Assembly: GCA_027021325.1 (NCBI GenBank)
Contig: JALUUN010000404.1
Location: forward strand, 1-8,856
DNA from: Planctomycetota bacterium
GTDB lineage: Bacteria; Planctomycetota; UBA1135
Length of the DNA stretch: 8,856 nucleotides
Direction: 5' to 3'
Below are positions 1 through 8,856 of the stretch, piece by piece (positions within the stretch are counted from its first letter, which is position 1; every line of letters begins with the position of its first letter). The notes beneath the pieces are model-generated. The model ran no database searches. It had not been told where the DNA came from and worked only from the letters and a program-made list of their open reading frames with translations. The position numbers were made by a program, and so were the translations under genes.

Positions 1-141
1 AGAGCTGCCAGGAAGGGGGAACATGGCCGTCCGGAAAAGGGGATTCCTGAGAGTGCACGGGAAGCCTACCCCTGGAGACCATGGGATGTCGGGAATCGCA
101 AAATTCTTGATTACAAATAGGATGGGCGGATCTTCCTGGCC
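1..141. other. Non-coding stretch at the left edge with an AT-rich patch
   Basis: I see no gene that I can support here. Bases 94-122 (AATCGCAAAATTCTTGATTACAAATAGGA) are strikingly AT-rich against their surroundings, which suggests regulatory DNA for a gene beyond the left edge. No -35/-10 pair with acceptable spacing is found on either strand. A minus-strand frame starting at ATG 82-80 stays open to the edge for 27 codons but is too short to judge. Confidence 0.35.
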
Positions 142-582
142 TCAGGCGGGACGCCGCATCGCGCCTTCGAGGGCCGCCCGCAGCCCCGGCTCCAGGGTCT
201 CGGCCTTGCGTCCCCGGCGGTTGTCCCATGCGACCAGGAGGGCCTCGGCCTCGGCCCGGAGCTCACCTTCGGGTGTGCGGATGCGACTGGCCTGGACGAA
301 GGAACTCCGGCCGACGGAGGTGACGGCGAACTCCACCACGAGCTCCTCGCCGCCGCGCCCGGGGCTCACGAAGCGCAGGTTCGTGCGCGCCAGGACGAAG
401 GGAAAGCGGCGTCCGTCCTCGAGGAGGCCCTGCTCCCGGCACCAGGCGAAGCGCGCCTCCTCCAGGAGGGTCAGGTACACGGCGTTGTTCAGGACGTCCT
501 GGCAGTCCTCGTCCGACCACCGCGTCCACACCCGGACCTGGATGGGAAAGACGCCGTCTTCCGGCAGGCGGGGATCCTCCAT
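142..582 (-). CDS. Hotdog-fold acyl-CoA thioesterase (4HBT/YbgC-like)
   Basis: This 146-residue protein has the length and pattern of the 4-hydroxybenzoyl-CoA thioesterase family, which hydrolyses acyl-CoA thioesters in the cytoplasm. The N-terminal signature is VRVWTRWSDEDCQDVLNNAV (17-36), then YLTLLEEARFAW (36-47) for the central helix. Strands follow at RTNLRFVSP (66-74), EELVVEFAVTSVG (79-91) and SFVQASRIR (94-102). Aligned with YbgC, Asp26 matches the catalytic Asp, while the usual Gly is Asp29 and the YbgC His is Asn33. The ATG at 582 lies 42 bases after the methyltransferase stop, so it is probably the last gene of the same transcript. No terminator is seen after its stop. The acyl substrate is unknown. 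Confidence 0.88.
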   Translation of the reverse strand: MEDPRLPEDGVFPIQVRVWTRWSDEDCQDVLNNAVYLTLLEEARFAWCREQGLLEDGRRFPFVLARTNLRFVSPGRGGEELVVEFAVTSVGRSSFVQASRIRTPEGELRAEAEALLVAWDNRRGRKAETLEPGLRAALEGAMRRPA

Positions 583-624
583 GCCCCCAGTCTGGCATGG
601 CCGAGCCGGCCGGGGATCCGCCCT

Positions 625-1278
625 TCAATCCCGCACCCCGAACCACAGGCCGTCGCCCAGGGGCAGGATCAGGGCCCGGAGGCCGGCGGTCCGGGGGACG
701 AGGGTGTTGAAGGCCCGGATGGCCTCCACGCCGGGCTCTTCGGGCTCGGCGTCGAGGAGCTGGCCGAAGGCGAAGGCGTTGTCGGCCAGGATCAGGCCGC
801 CGCTCCGGACCAGGCGGAGAGCGTGTTCCAGATAGCGCGGGTAGTTGGCCTTGTCGGCGTCCAGGAAGGCGGCGTCGTAGGCACCGTCCTGGAAGTCCGG
901 AAGAAGTTCGGTCGCGTCGCCCTGGTGCACGCGGACACGCCCCGGGACCGGACTGCGGCGGACCTGGTCGCGCGCGAAGTCGGCACGCTCCGGATCCACT
1001 TCCAGGGTGTCCACCCAGCCCTCCTCGGGCAGGCCGAGGGCCATGGCCAGGGCGGAGTAGCCGCCCAGGGTGCCGACCTCCAGGACCCGCCGTGCGCCCG
1101 TGGCGCGGAGCAGGAGGCGCAGGAAGAAAGCCTGCTCCCAGGGGATCGAGATCGGTGGCAGGCCGGCGGTCTCCGCCTCGGCGCGCAGGCGCCCGAGGAA
1201 GGCCTCCTCCTCGGGCAGATGCATGCGCAGGTACTGCAGGAGGCCGGGGTCGAGGGGAGCGCGTCCTTCGCGGGCCAT
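625..1278 (-). CDS. Class I SAM-dependent O-methyltransferase, caffeoyl-CoA type (methyltransferase family 3)
   Basis: This 217-residue cytoplasmic enzyme should transfer a methyl group from S-adenosylmethionine to a hydroxyl, most likely on a catechol-like substrate, using a divalent metal. The SAM-binding motif I is VLEVGTLGGYSALAMA (65-80), and the acidic residue at the end of strand 2 is Glu93 in TLEVDPE. The metal-binding set of the family is complete: Asp140 in FLDADKANY (138-146) and Asp166-Asn167 in LILADNAFAFG (162-172). The length matches bacterial members (about 215-225 residues). The ATG at 1278 follows the DUF1080 stop by 22 bases, suggesting co-transcription, and lacks a Shine-Dalgarno. 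Bacterial members are often broad in substrate, so the natural one cannot be told from sequence. Confidence 0.93.
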   Translation of the reverse strand: MAREGRAPLDPGLLQYLRMHLPEEEAFLGRLRAEAETAGLPPISIPWEQAFFLRLLLRATGARRVLEVGTLGGYSALAMALGLPEEGWVDTLEVDPERADFARDQVRRSPVPGRVRVHQGDATELLPDFQDGAYDAAFLDADKANYPRYLEHALRLVRSGGLILADNAFAFGQLLDAEPEEPGVEAIRAFNTLVPRTAGLRALILPLGDGLWFGVRD

Positions 1279-1300
1279 GGCGACGGGGCGGGATGGGGTC

Positions 1301-2104
1301 TCAGGAGTCCAGGGGTAGGATCTCGATGCGGCGGAACTCGATGGGGTGGCTCTCGGATTGGATCGAGATCGTCCCGTCCTCGAGGAGCAGCGGGGCGCCG
1401 GCTTCGATCAGGCGCCGGGCGTCGGGATCGCCGGGGTCGAGCTGCGGCTGTTCGTACTCGAGGACCGGTTCGCCGTTCACGAAGTGGACGATGCGTCCGG
1501 CGCCGTGGACCTCGACCTCCACCCATACCCAGCCGTCGCCGTGGAAGGTGGGGGAGCGGGAGTTCGTGCAGTGGCGGGTGATGAGCGTGCCGTCCTGGAC
1601 GACGTGGGTGCCCGGCGTGCACAGATTGGCCGTCGGACGCGGGTCCCGGCCGTTACCGCCGAGGAGCTGGACCTCGATGGAGACCGGGAAGCTCTGGTCC
1701 ACGGCCATGGTCTCCGGATCCTGGCCGTGGATCATGACCCCGCTGTTGCGGAAGGCCCACCCCGGCCCGCCGGGCACCTGCTCGCCAGTGAAGCGATACT
1801 CGCAGCGCAGGCGGTAGTGCGACCAGCGGCCTTCGTGGAAGAGGTGGCCGAAGCGGCCGTCGAAGGTCTCGTAGCCCTCGTCGTAGGCGACCTTGAGCCG
1901 CCCGTCCTCCACGCGGAAGGTGCGCCAGGGGTCCTCGCCGGCCGGCAGCCCGCGGATCTTCGGCGTCCAGCCCTCCAGGCTCTTCCCGTCGAAGAGCGGG
2001 ATCCAGCCCGGGGCTTCCCGCTCCCGGGAACCGGACGGCCCGCCGCCCCCCTGGGCGCAGGCGGCCAGGGCGGCGAGGAGTGGAAGGAAGGGCGGGAGCC
2101 GCAT
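1301..2104 (-). CDS. DUF1080 / 3-keto-disaccharide hydrolase-domain lipoprotein
   Basis: This 267-residue protein carries a lipoprotein signal peptide: a short basic start, a hydrophobic core and the lipobox LAAC with Cys16 as the lipid-bearing residue, then a Gly/Ser-rich linker. Residues 34-263 form one DUF1080 domain (concanavalin-like beta-sandwich). It opens with the hallmark WIPLFDGKSLEGW (34-46), has RNSGVMIHGQDP (119-130) and PVSIEVQLLGG (140-150) in the middle, and closes with GTISIQSESHPIEFRRIEI (244-262). Family members include enzymes that cleave 3-keto-glycosides; others have no known activity. It should sit on the periplasmic face of a membrane. The ATG at 2104 is chosen because it places the signal peptide at the N-terminus; the frame is open for 29 more codons upstream, which are Pro/Arg-rich and not signal-like. 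The methyltransferase gene follows after 22 bases. The 212 bases upstream (2105-2316) should hold its promoter, but no convincing one is seen. Confidence 0.92.
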   Translation of the reverse strand: MRLPPFLPLLAALAACAQGGGGPSGSREREAPGWIPLFDGKSLEGWTPKIRGLPAGEDPWRTFRVEDGRLKVAYDEGYETFDGRFGHLFHEGRWSHYRLRCEYRFTGEQVPGGPGWAFRNSGVMIHGQDPETMAVDQSFPVSIEVQLLGGNGRDPRPTANLCTPGTHVVQDGTLITRHCTNSRSPTFHGDGWVWVEVEVHGAGRIVHFVNGEPVLEYEQPQLDPGDPDARRLIEAGAPLLLEDGTISIQSESHPIEFRRIEILPLDS

Positions 2105-2316
2105 GGACGGCAGTCTAGGCCGCCACGCTGCAGGGATGCGCGGACGGCGGGGGCGCGCCGGAGGAGCCCGGGGAATCCGGTCTGCGGCCACGAAAGGCAG
2201 TAAGGGCAGCCCTCCGAATCCCTAAGTACGTGCGTCAGGGGAATCCGGCCCGGGATCGAGGGACACCGAGGGGATGGAGTTCCGACCGGTCCCCGGCTGG
2301 TTTCTGACATCAGGGG

Positions 2317-2350
2317 AGTCCCGCCCGCCAGGATCCTGGTGGGCGGGACT
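2317..2350. terminator. Long GC-rich hairpin after the second kinase gene
   Basis: AGTCCCGCCCGCCAGG (2317-2332) pairs with CCTGGTGGGCGGGACT (2335-2350) through a nearly complete stem with one G-T pair; realistically about 14 bp with a 6-base loop. It begins two bases after the kinase TGA on the minus strand. The T-run (2350-2353) lies on the plus-strand side; in the leftward direction the stem is followed by CCCCTGATG with no T-run. It probably ends or protects the kinase mRNA, but as a factor-independent terminator it fits plus-strand transcription better. Confidence 0.6.
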
Positions 2351-2352
2351 TT

Positions 2353-4683
2353 TCATTCCCTGCCGGATCCGTCCGAGCCGGCGGCGGCGCGGAGGTCCTG
2401 GAGCCATTTCCGGTAGCGCCGCTCCTCGCCCCTGGACAGCCAGGGCCGGGCGGCTTCGAGGAGCCGGTCCAGGAGGTCTGCGGCCAGGGCGGCCTCGCCC
2501 GCTTCGGCCAGGGCGCCGACCAGGGGCTCCACCCGGCCGAGGAGGAGCTGCAGGGCGGCAGGGCGCCCGGCCGCCGCCGGCAGAAAGGCGTCGAGGCCGG
2601 GGAGCAGCTCCGTCCGGAGGGCGGCGAGGGCCGTCTCCCGGCCTCCGGGGAGGCGGAGGTCGAGCTCCAGAACCTGAAAGCTGACGAGCCGGTCGAGGAT
2701 CTCAAGATCGAAGTGCTCCGGCAGGGCCTTGCGAACGCGCGCCAGGTGGCTTCGGCATTCCTCCAGAGCGCGGCGCGCCGCCTCTTCGTCTCCGGCCTCC
2801 TGTTCCGCTCGGGCGAGGCTGGCGAGTGCCCAGGCCAGGCGGGCGCGGGGCTCGGGGGCCGAGGGCTCGGCGGCCAGGACCGCACGGGCGCGTTCGACGG
2901 CCACACGCAGAGCGCGGCGCGCCGCTTCCAGGTCCTGGTGCGTCAGGAGCAGATTGGCCCACGAGGTCTCCAGGGCCAGCCGCATGCGGTCCCGGGACTC
3001 CTCCGAGGCGCCGAGCTCCCCGAGTCGGGTGGCGAGAGCCTCGGCCTCCCGGAGCCGCGCGCGGGCGACGTCGAACTCGTCCTGCCGCCAGGCGAGGTCG
3101 CCCAGCCGGTGCTGGCTCCAGAAGAGGTCGTCCAGCGCGGTCCGGTCGGATGGATCCTGCGCGACACGATCGCGGTCCAGGGCCTCGGCGCGCAGGTACC
3201 AGGCGCGGGCGGCGTCGAAGCCGAGGGCCTCCTTGGCGAGATCCCCGAGGCGGACCGAGGTCAGGGAACGCCAGCGCCGCCAGGGTTCCCCGGAGGCGCC
3301 CTCGCGCTCCAGGGCCTCGAATTCCTCCAGGGCCTCGAGGTAGGCGGCTTCGGCTTCGTGCGGCCGGCCCCGGTCCCGCTTCAGAACCCCCAGGTGATAG
3401 AGGGCCTTGGCGCGGGCGGCGCGCACCGAGGGGTCCTCGGGGAACTCCCGGAGCGCGTCCTCGAAGAGGCGCAGGCTCTCCAGGATCAGGGTCTCGCGTT
3501 CGGCCGCCGTTCCCTCGAAGCGGCCGAGGGCGTTGAGAGCGTCGTCGAGGAGGAGCGCCTGGGCCTGGAGGGCCCACTTCGAGAGCCCGCTACGCAGGCG
3601 CGCCTCGCGCTGTGCCTGCCAGGCCGTGGCCGCGAGGCCGGCGAGGGCGAGGAGAAGGAAGAGAGAGGCCAGCGGGTGCTGACGGGTGAGGCGCAGGAGC
3701 CGCTCCGCCGCTCCGGCCCGGCGCACCCGCACCGGCTGCCCCCGGCGCAGGCGCTCCAGGTCCTCGGCCAGGGCATCCACCGACTGGTAGCGTTCCTCCT
3801 TGCGGCGCGCCGTCGCCTTGGCGACGACGGCGTCCAGGTCGCGGGGCAGGCGCCGGGGGGTGCCCGGCGGCAGCTCGCCCGCGGCCCTGCGGCGGCGGTG
3901 TACCGCCACCGGCCGGAGGAATCCGCGGGCGTCCCGCTCGCGCAGAGCCCTGGCCAGGGGCAGACCGGGCTCCAGGGGCGGCTCGCCGGTGAGGATCTCG
4001 TGCAGGATGGCGCCGAGGGCATGGATGTCACTACGCAGATCGGCGTCGCCCTCCTCGAGGCCGAGCTGTTCCGGCGCCGCGTAGGCGAGGCTTCCGACCA
4101 GGACGTCGGTCCGGGTCAGGACCGTGGCGCCGCCCTCGGTGTCCTCGAGGGCGACGGCGACGCCAAAGTCGGCGACCCGCGGCCGCCCCGCGGCGTCGAG
4201 AAGGATGTTCGAGGGCTTGAGGTCGCGGTGCAGGACACCGCGCTTGTGGGCGTGGGCGACGGCCCGGCACAGGGCGAGGAAGAGATCGAGGGCGCCGTCC
4301 AGGGTCGCGCAGGGACCGGGCCGCCCGAGAGGCAGGACCCGGTCCAGGGAGGGACCCTTCAGGAGCTCCTGCACGAGGTAGGGGTGGCCGCCGGCAGTGC
4401 GGCCATGCCCCAGGACGCGCAGGATGCCGGGGTGGTCCAGGCGCTCGAGGAGCGCCCACTCACGCTCCAGCCGCCGCGCCGCCCGCGAGCCGGGAAGCGC
4501 CGGCCGCAGCAGGATCTTGATCGCTACCTCGTCGCCTCCCTCGAGGAGGCGTGCCGCGAAGACCGCCCCTTGGCTGCCCTTCCCCAGGAGCCGCAGCAGG
4601 CGGTAGCCAGGCACCCGGAAGCCCGGGGGCAGCCCCTGGCCGACGGCTTCCCGCAGGAGAAGGAGCAGCTCCTCCTCCTTCAT
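2353..4683 (-). CDS. Membrane-anchored Hanks-type Ser/Thr protein kinase with degenerate TPRs
   Basis: This 776-residue protein has its kinase domain at about 27-312: glycine loop GKGSQG (34-39), VAIK with Lys56, helix-C Glu75, HRDLKPSN (152-159, catalytic Asp154), DFG (172-174), APE (203-205) and Asp219, so it should be active. The activation segment has GSLAYAAPE in place of the usual GTPxYMAPE. A juxtamembrane stretch QPVRVRRAG (316-324), typical of this kinase type, leads to one membrane segment (about 338-355). The remaining 420 residues are helical, with about five irregular TPR-like repeats of 40-50 residues (about 420-657), looser than in the other kinase. The ATG at 4683 is chosen because it follows the sigma stop by 16 bases and lies just before the kinase fold; the frame stays open further upstream but there it overlaps the sigma gene. 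No Shine-Dalgarno is seen. It is probably co-expressed with the sigma factor. Confidence 0.94.
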   Translation of the reverse strand: MKEEELLLLLREAVGQGLPPGFRVPGYRLLRLLGKGSQGAVFAARLLEGGDEVAIKILLRPALPGSRAARRLEREWALLERLDHPGILRVLGHGRTAGGHPYLVQELLKGPSLDRVLPLGRPGPCATLDGALDLFLALCRAVAHAHKRGVLHRDLKPSNILLDAAGRPRVADFGVAVALEDTEGGATVLTRTDVLVGSLAYAAPEQLGLEEGDADLRSDIHALGAILHEILTGEPPLEPGLPLARALRERDARGFLRPVAVHRRRRAAGELPPGTPRRLPRDLDAVVAKATARRKEERYQSVDALAEDLERLRRGQPVRVRRAGAAERLLRLTRQHPLASLFLLLALAGLAATAWQAQREARLRSGLSKWALQAQALLLDDALNALGRFEGTAAERETLILESLRLFEDALREFPEDPSVRAARAKALYHLGVLKRDRGRPHEAEAAYLEALEEFEALEREGASGEPWRRWRSLTSVRLGDLAKEALGFDAARAWYLRAEALDRDRVAQDPSDRTALDDLFWSQHRLGDLAWRQDEFDVARARLREAEALATRLGELGASEESRDRMRLALETSWANLLLTHQDLEAARRALRVAVERARAVLAAEPSAPEPRARLAWALASLARAEQEAGDEEAARRALEECRSHLARVRKALPEHFDLEILDRLVSFQVLELDLRLPGGRETALAALRTELLPGLDAFLPAAAGRPAALQLLLGRVEPLVGALAEAGEAALAADLLDRLLEAARPWLSRGEERRYRKWLQDLRAAAGSDGSGRE

Positions 4684-4699
4684 CCCGGGCCAGACGGAG

Positions 4700-5311
4700 T
4701 CAGCCCTCGAGCTCGATCTGACGCTCAACGCAGGCCTTGAGCCGCCGCATGCATTCGTGGCGGATCTTGTAGACCATGGGAACGGTGGTGCCGCAGCGCT
4801 CGGCGACCTCCCGAGCCGGGCGCGCCTCCAGGCCATGGAGGCGGAAGACCTCCAGCTGGTGCGGCGGCAGCTCCCGCTGCAGCCGCTCCCAGGCCCGCCG
4901 CAGGTGGTGCTTGCGCCACTCCTCCTCCCAGACGGCATCGGGTTCCTGGCCCTCGCGGGTGAGGGTCTCCTCCGCCGCCGGATGCAGGGGGAGAGGCTGG
5001 CGCAGCCGCCGCCTGCGCAGGGCCAGGGCCTGGTTGCGGACGACCCGCCACAGGTAGGCGCGGAAGCCTCCCTTCTCCTTTCGGTAGTGGAAGGAGGGCA
5101 GGGCCTGGAGCAGGGCCCGGAAGACCTCCTGCAGGAGTTCGTCGCAGTCGCCGGCGCCGAGCCCGGTGCGCTGGCACCAGTTCTGGATCAGAGGGCCGTA
5201 GCAGGCGGCGAACTCCTCCCAGATGTCGGGGCCGGCGCCGGCGCGGATCCGGTGGAGAAGGGAATGACGGGTGGGGTCTTCGGGTTGAAGAGGGCGAGCG
5301 GCTTCGTCCAT
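4700..5311 (-). CDS. ECF-type RNA polymerase sigma factor, kinase-linked
   Basis: This 203-residue protein should direct RNA polymerase to a specific promoter set. Region 2 spans about 28-100, with WEEFAACYGPLI (31-42), DELLQEVFRAL (57-67) and a GGFRAYLWRVVRNQALALRR-type region 2.3/2.4 (81-100). An acidic linker (113-133) leads to region 4 (about 137-195), where EVAERCGTTVPMVYKIRHE (168-186) is the -35-binding helix-turn-helix. The N-terminus PTRHSLLHRIR (13-23) is like that of many planctomycete ECF factors and supports the ATG at 5311. An in-frame TTG at 5422 overlapping the kinase stop would add 37 Pro/Arg-rich residues that do not look like sigma sequence. The second kinase starts only 16 bases after the stop, so the two are probably co-transcribed. 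No anti-sigma gene is visible; control by the flanking kinases is inferred. Confidence 0.9.
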   Translation of the reverse strand: MDEAARPLQPEDPTRHSLLHRIRAGAGPDIWEEFAACYGPLIQNWCQRTGLGAGDCDELLQEVFRALLQALPSFHYRKEKGGFRAYLWRVVRNQALALRRRRLRQPLPLHPAAEETLTREGQEPDAVWEEEWRKHHLRRAWERLQRELPPHQLEVFRLHGLEARPAREVAERCGTTVPMVYKIRHECMRRLKACVERQIELEG

Positions 5312-5418
5312 GGGGGCGATGCGTCCGTGGGGCCATGGAAGAACGGGCGGCGGGCGCCGGAGCTCCGTCCGCGGGCTGGCTCCAGGATAACCGAGCTTCC
5401 GGAGGGGCAACGCGGGCC

Positions 5419-8352
<2,934 letters not shown>

Positions 8353-8390
8353 GGAGACGCCGGCCGCAGCGCGGCGAGAGGAGGCATCTG

Positions 8391-8406
8391 GATCGAGTCG
8401 ATCGAG
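8391..8406. repeat. Short direct repeat in the kinase leader
   Basis: GATCGAG occurs twice (8391-8397 and 8400-8406) separated by TC, so the copies are 9 bases apart. They lie about 40-60 bases before the kinase start. Single copies of the same heptamer occur elsewhere in the window, for example at 2254-2260, so this may be chance. No function is assigned. Confidence 0.3.
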
Positions 8407-8439
8407 CCAGGATGCGAGGAGTAGAGAATGACCCCGGAG

Positions 8440-8472
8440 GCGGAACGGCGCAAGTCCCTTCCTTCGTTCCGC
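8440..8472 (-). promoter_or_regulatory. Inverted repeat / candidate ECF-type promoter upstream of the first kinase
   Basis: GCGGAACG (8440-8447) and CGTTCCGC (8465-8472) form a perfect 8-bp inverted repeat separated by 17 bases. On the minus strand this reads GGAAC, 18 bases, CGTT. That resembles the GGAAC -35 motif and the CGT/GTT-type -10 motif recognised by many ECF sigma factors. A start from it would lie roughly 85 bases before the kinase ATG. Because the repeat is symmetrical, it could equally be an operator for a dimeric regulator or a chance match. Only the repeat is seen directly; promoter function is inferred, and the sigma factor at 4700-5311 is the obvious candidate to use it. Confidence 0.3.
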
Positions 8473-8489
8473 AGGGGGTGTACAGAAAT

Positions 8490-8517
8490 GGCCGGAGATG
8501 CTGTGGCATCTCCGGCC
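8490..8517 (-). terminator. Intrinsic terminator of the 8542-8856 gene
   Basis: A perfect 12-bp stem, GGCCGGAGATGC (8490-8501) and GCATCTCCGGCC (8506-8517), closes a 4-base loop. Read on the minus strand it begins 24 bases after the TAG stop and is followed by ATTTCTGT, a moderately T-rich tail. On the plus strand the flank is TCGTTACT, which is less suitable, so the leftward direction is favoured. It separates the partial gene from the kinase gene at 8352, which should therefore have its own promoter. Confidence 0.8.
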
Positions 8518-8541
8518 TCGTTACTGCATGGGAGGATACGA

Positions 8542-8856
8542 CTACCAGCCTCCGACGAAGGGATTGGAGAAGTGGAAATCGCCCAGGACCGGATCGTAGA
8601 GGGTCGCCTGGAACGCGCCGGGCCAGGGCCAGATGTGGGGCCAGACGTCGATTTGCTCGAACCCGACAATACCCGGCTGAATTCCGGGAGGCTCCATGCT
8701 CGACACGAAGTAGGGACGCCCGATGCTGAACGGATAGCGGGAGTAGGGCCATTGGTTACGGCCGGTACCGTTGCCGTGCCAGATGACGATGGCGTCATTG
8801 GCGGGGACCGTGGTGATCGCCTCATGCCAGAGCGTGATCCGCCCCGGATACTGGCC
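8542..8856 (-). CDS. C-terminal part of an unrecognised Trp/Pro/Gly-rich protein (partial)
   Basis: An open frame enters from the right edge of the window and runs 104 codons to a TAG stop at 8544-8542. The start lies outside the window. The translation looks like real protein: hydrophobic and aromatic residues alternate with Gly and Pro (ITLWHEAITTVP, AIVIWHGNGTG, VWPHIWPWPG), and it ends in FVGGW. It is rich in Trp, Pro and Tyr, has no Cys and few Lys, and contains no membrane segment, which suits a beta-rich, possibly secreted domain. A well-formed hairpin terminator lies 24 bases after the stop, supporting both the frame and the stop. By eye its base composition is less GC-rich than the kinase genes, and it uses codons such as ATT, CAA and GGT. 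I do not recognise the family and assign no function. Confidence 0.75.
   Translation of the reverse strand, partial: GQYPGRITLWHEAITTVPANDAIVIWHGNGTGRNQWPYSRYPFSIGRPYFVSSMEPPGIQPGIVGFEQIDVWPHIWPWPGAFQATLYDPVLGDFHFSNPFVGGW

Noticed and set aside
23..835. 270-codon plus-strand open frame at the left edge
   Set aside because: It is Arg/Ser/Pro-rich and lies opposite the thioesterase and part of the methyltransferase, both of which have conserved motifs.
2254..2283. GGAAC motif upstream of the DUF1080 lipoprotein gene as an ECF promoter
   Set aside because: The -35-like GGAAC is present on the minus strand (2283-2279), but the expected CGT/GTT-type element is missing at the right distance.
2713..4740. 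675-codon plus-strand open frame opposite the second kinase and the end of the sigma gene
   Set aside because: It is antisense to clear kinase sequence, low in complexity and has no recognisable motif.
5384..5410. Possible sigma-70-type promoter before the sigma gene (TTGCCC and TATCCT on the minus strand)
   Set aside because: Each hexamer matches the consensus at four of six positions but the spacer is only 15 bases, which is too short to be convincing. The sigma gene may simply be read through from the kinase.

Overview
This is a high-GC window in which all seven genes I can support lie on the minus strand, so transcription runs from right to left. The mix of genes points to Planctomycetota, or a similar Ser/Thr-kinase-rich lineage. 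It holds two large membrane-anchored Hanks-type Ser/Thr kinases with tetratricopeptide (TPR) C-termini, an ECF-type sigma factor whose N-terminus resembles those common in planctomycetes, and a DUF1080 (3-keto-disaccharide hydrolase) lipoprotein. None of the six visible start codons has a clear Shine-Dalgarno sequence. The lineage is inferred from family content, since the window contains no rRNA or other marker gene.

Layout in transcription order. (1) 8856-8542 is the C-terminal end of an unrecognised Trp/Pro/Gly-rich protein, closed by a strong hairpin terminator (8490-8517). (2) 8353-8489 is a leader region with an 8-bp inverted repeat that also reads as an ECF-like promoter spacing, plus a short direct repeat. 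(3) 8352-5419 encodes a 977-residue kinase with one membrane segment and nine back-to-back 34-residue TPRs. (4) 5311-4700 encodes an ECF-like sigma factor. (5) 4683-2353 encodes a second kinase of 776 residues with one membrane segment and degenerate TPRs, followed by a long hairpin (2317-2350). (6) 2104-1301 is the DUF1080 lipoprotein, 1278-625 a class I, metal-dependent O-methyltransferase and 582-142 a hotdog-fold acyl-CoA thioesterase, packed with gaps of 22 and 42 bases. (7) 1-141 has no gene I can support and contains an AT-rich patch.

The central block, kinase - sigma - kinase, reads as one signalling module. Each kinase has a predicted cytoplasmic catalytic domain, one membrane segment and a TPR region predicted to lie outside the membrane. 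The sigma factor sits between them and no anti-sigma factor is visible. The simplest reading is that the kinases sense something at the envelope and control the sigma factor by phosphorylation or binding; this is inference from gene order and domains. The three genes downstream of the second hairpin look like a separate small metabolic operon with no obvious shared pathway.
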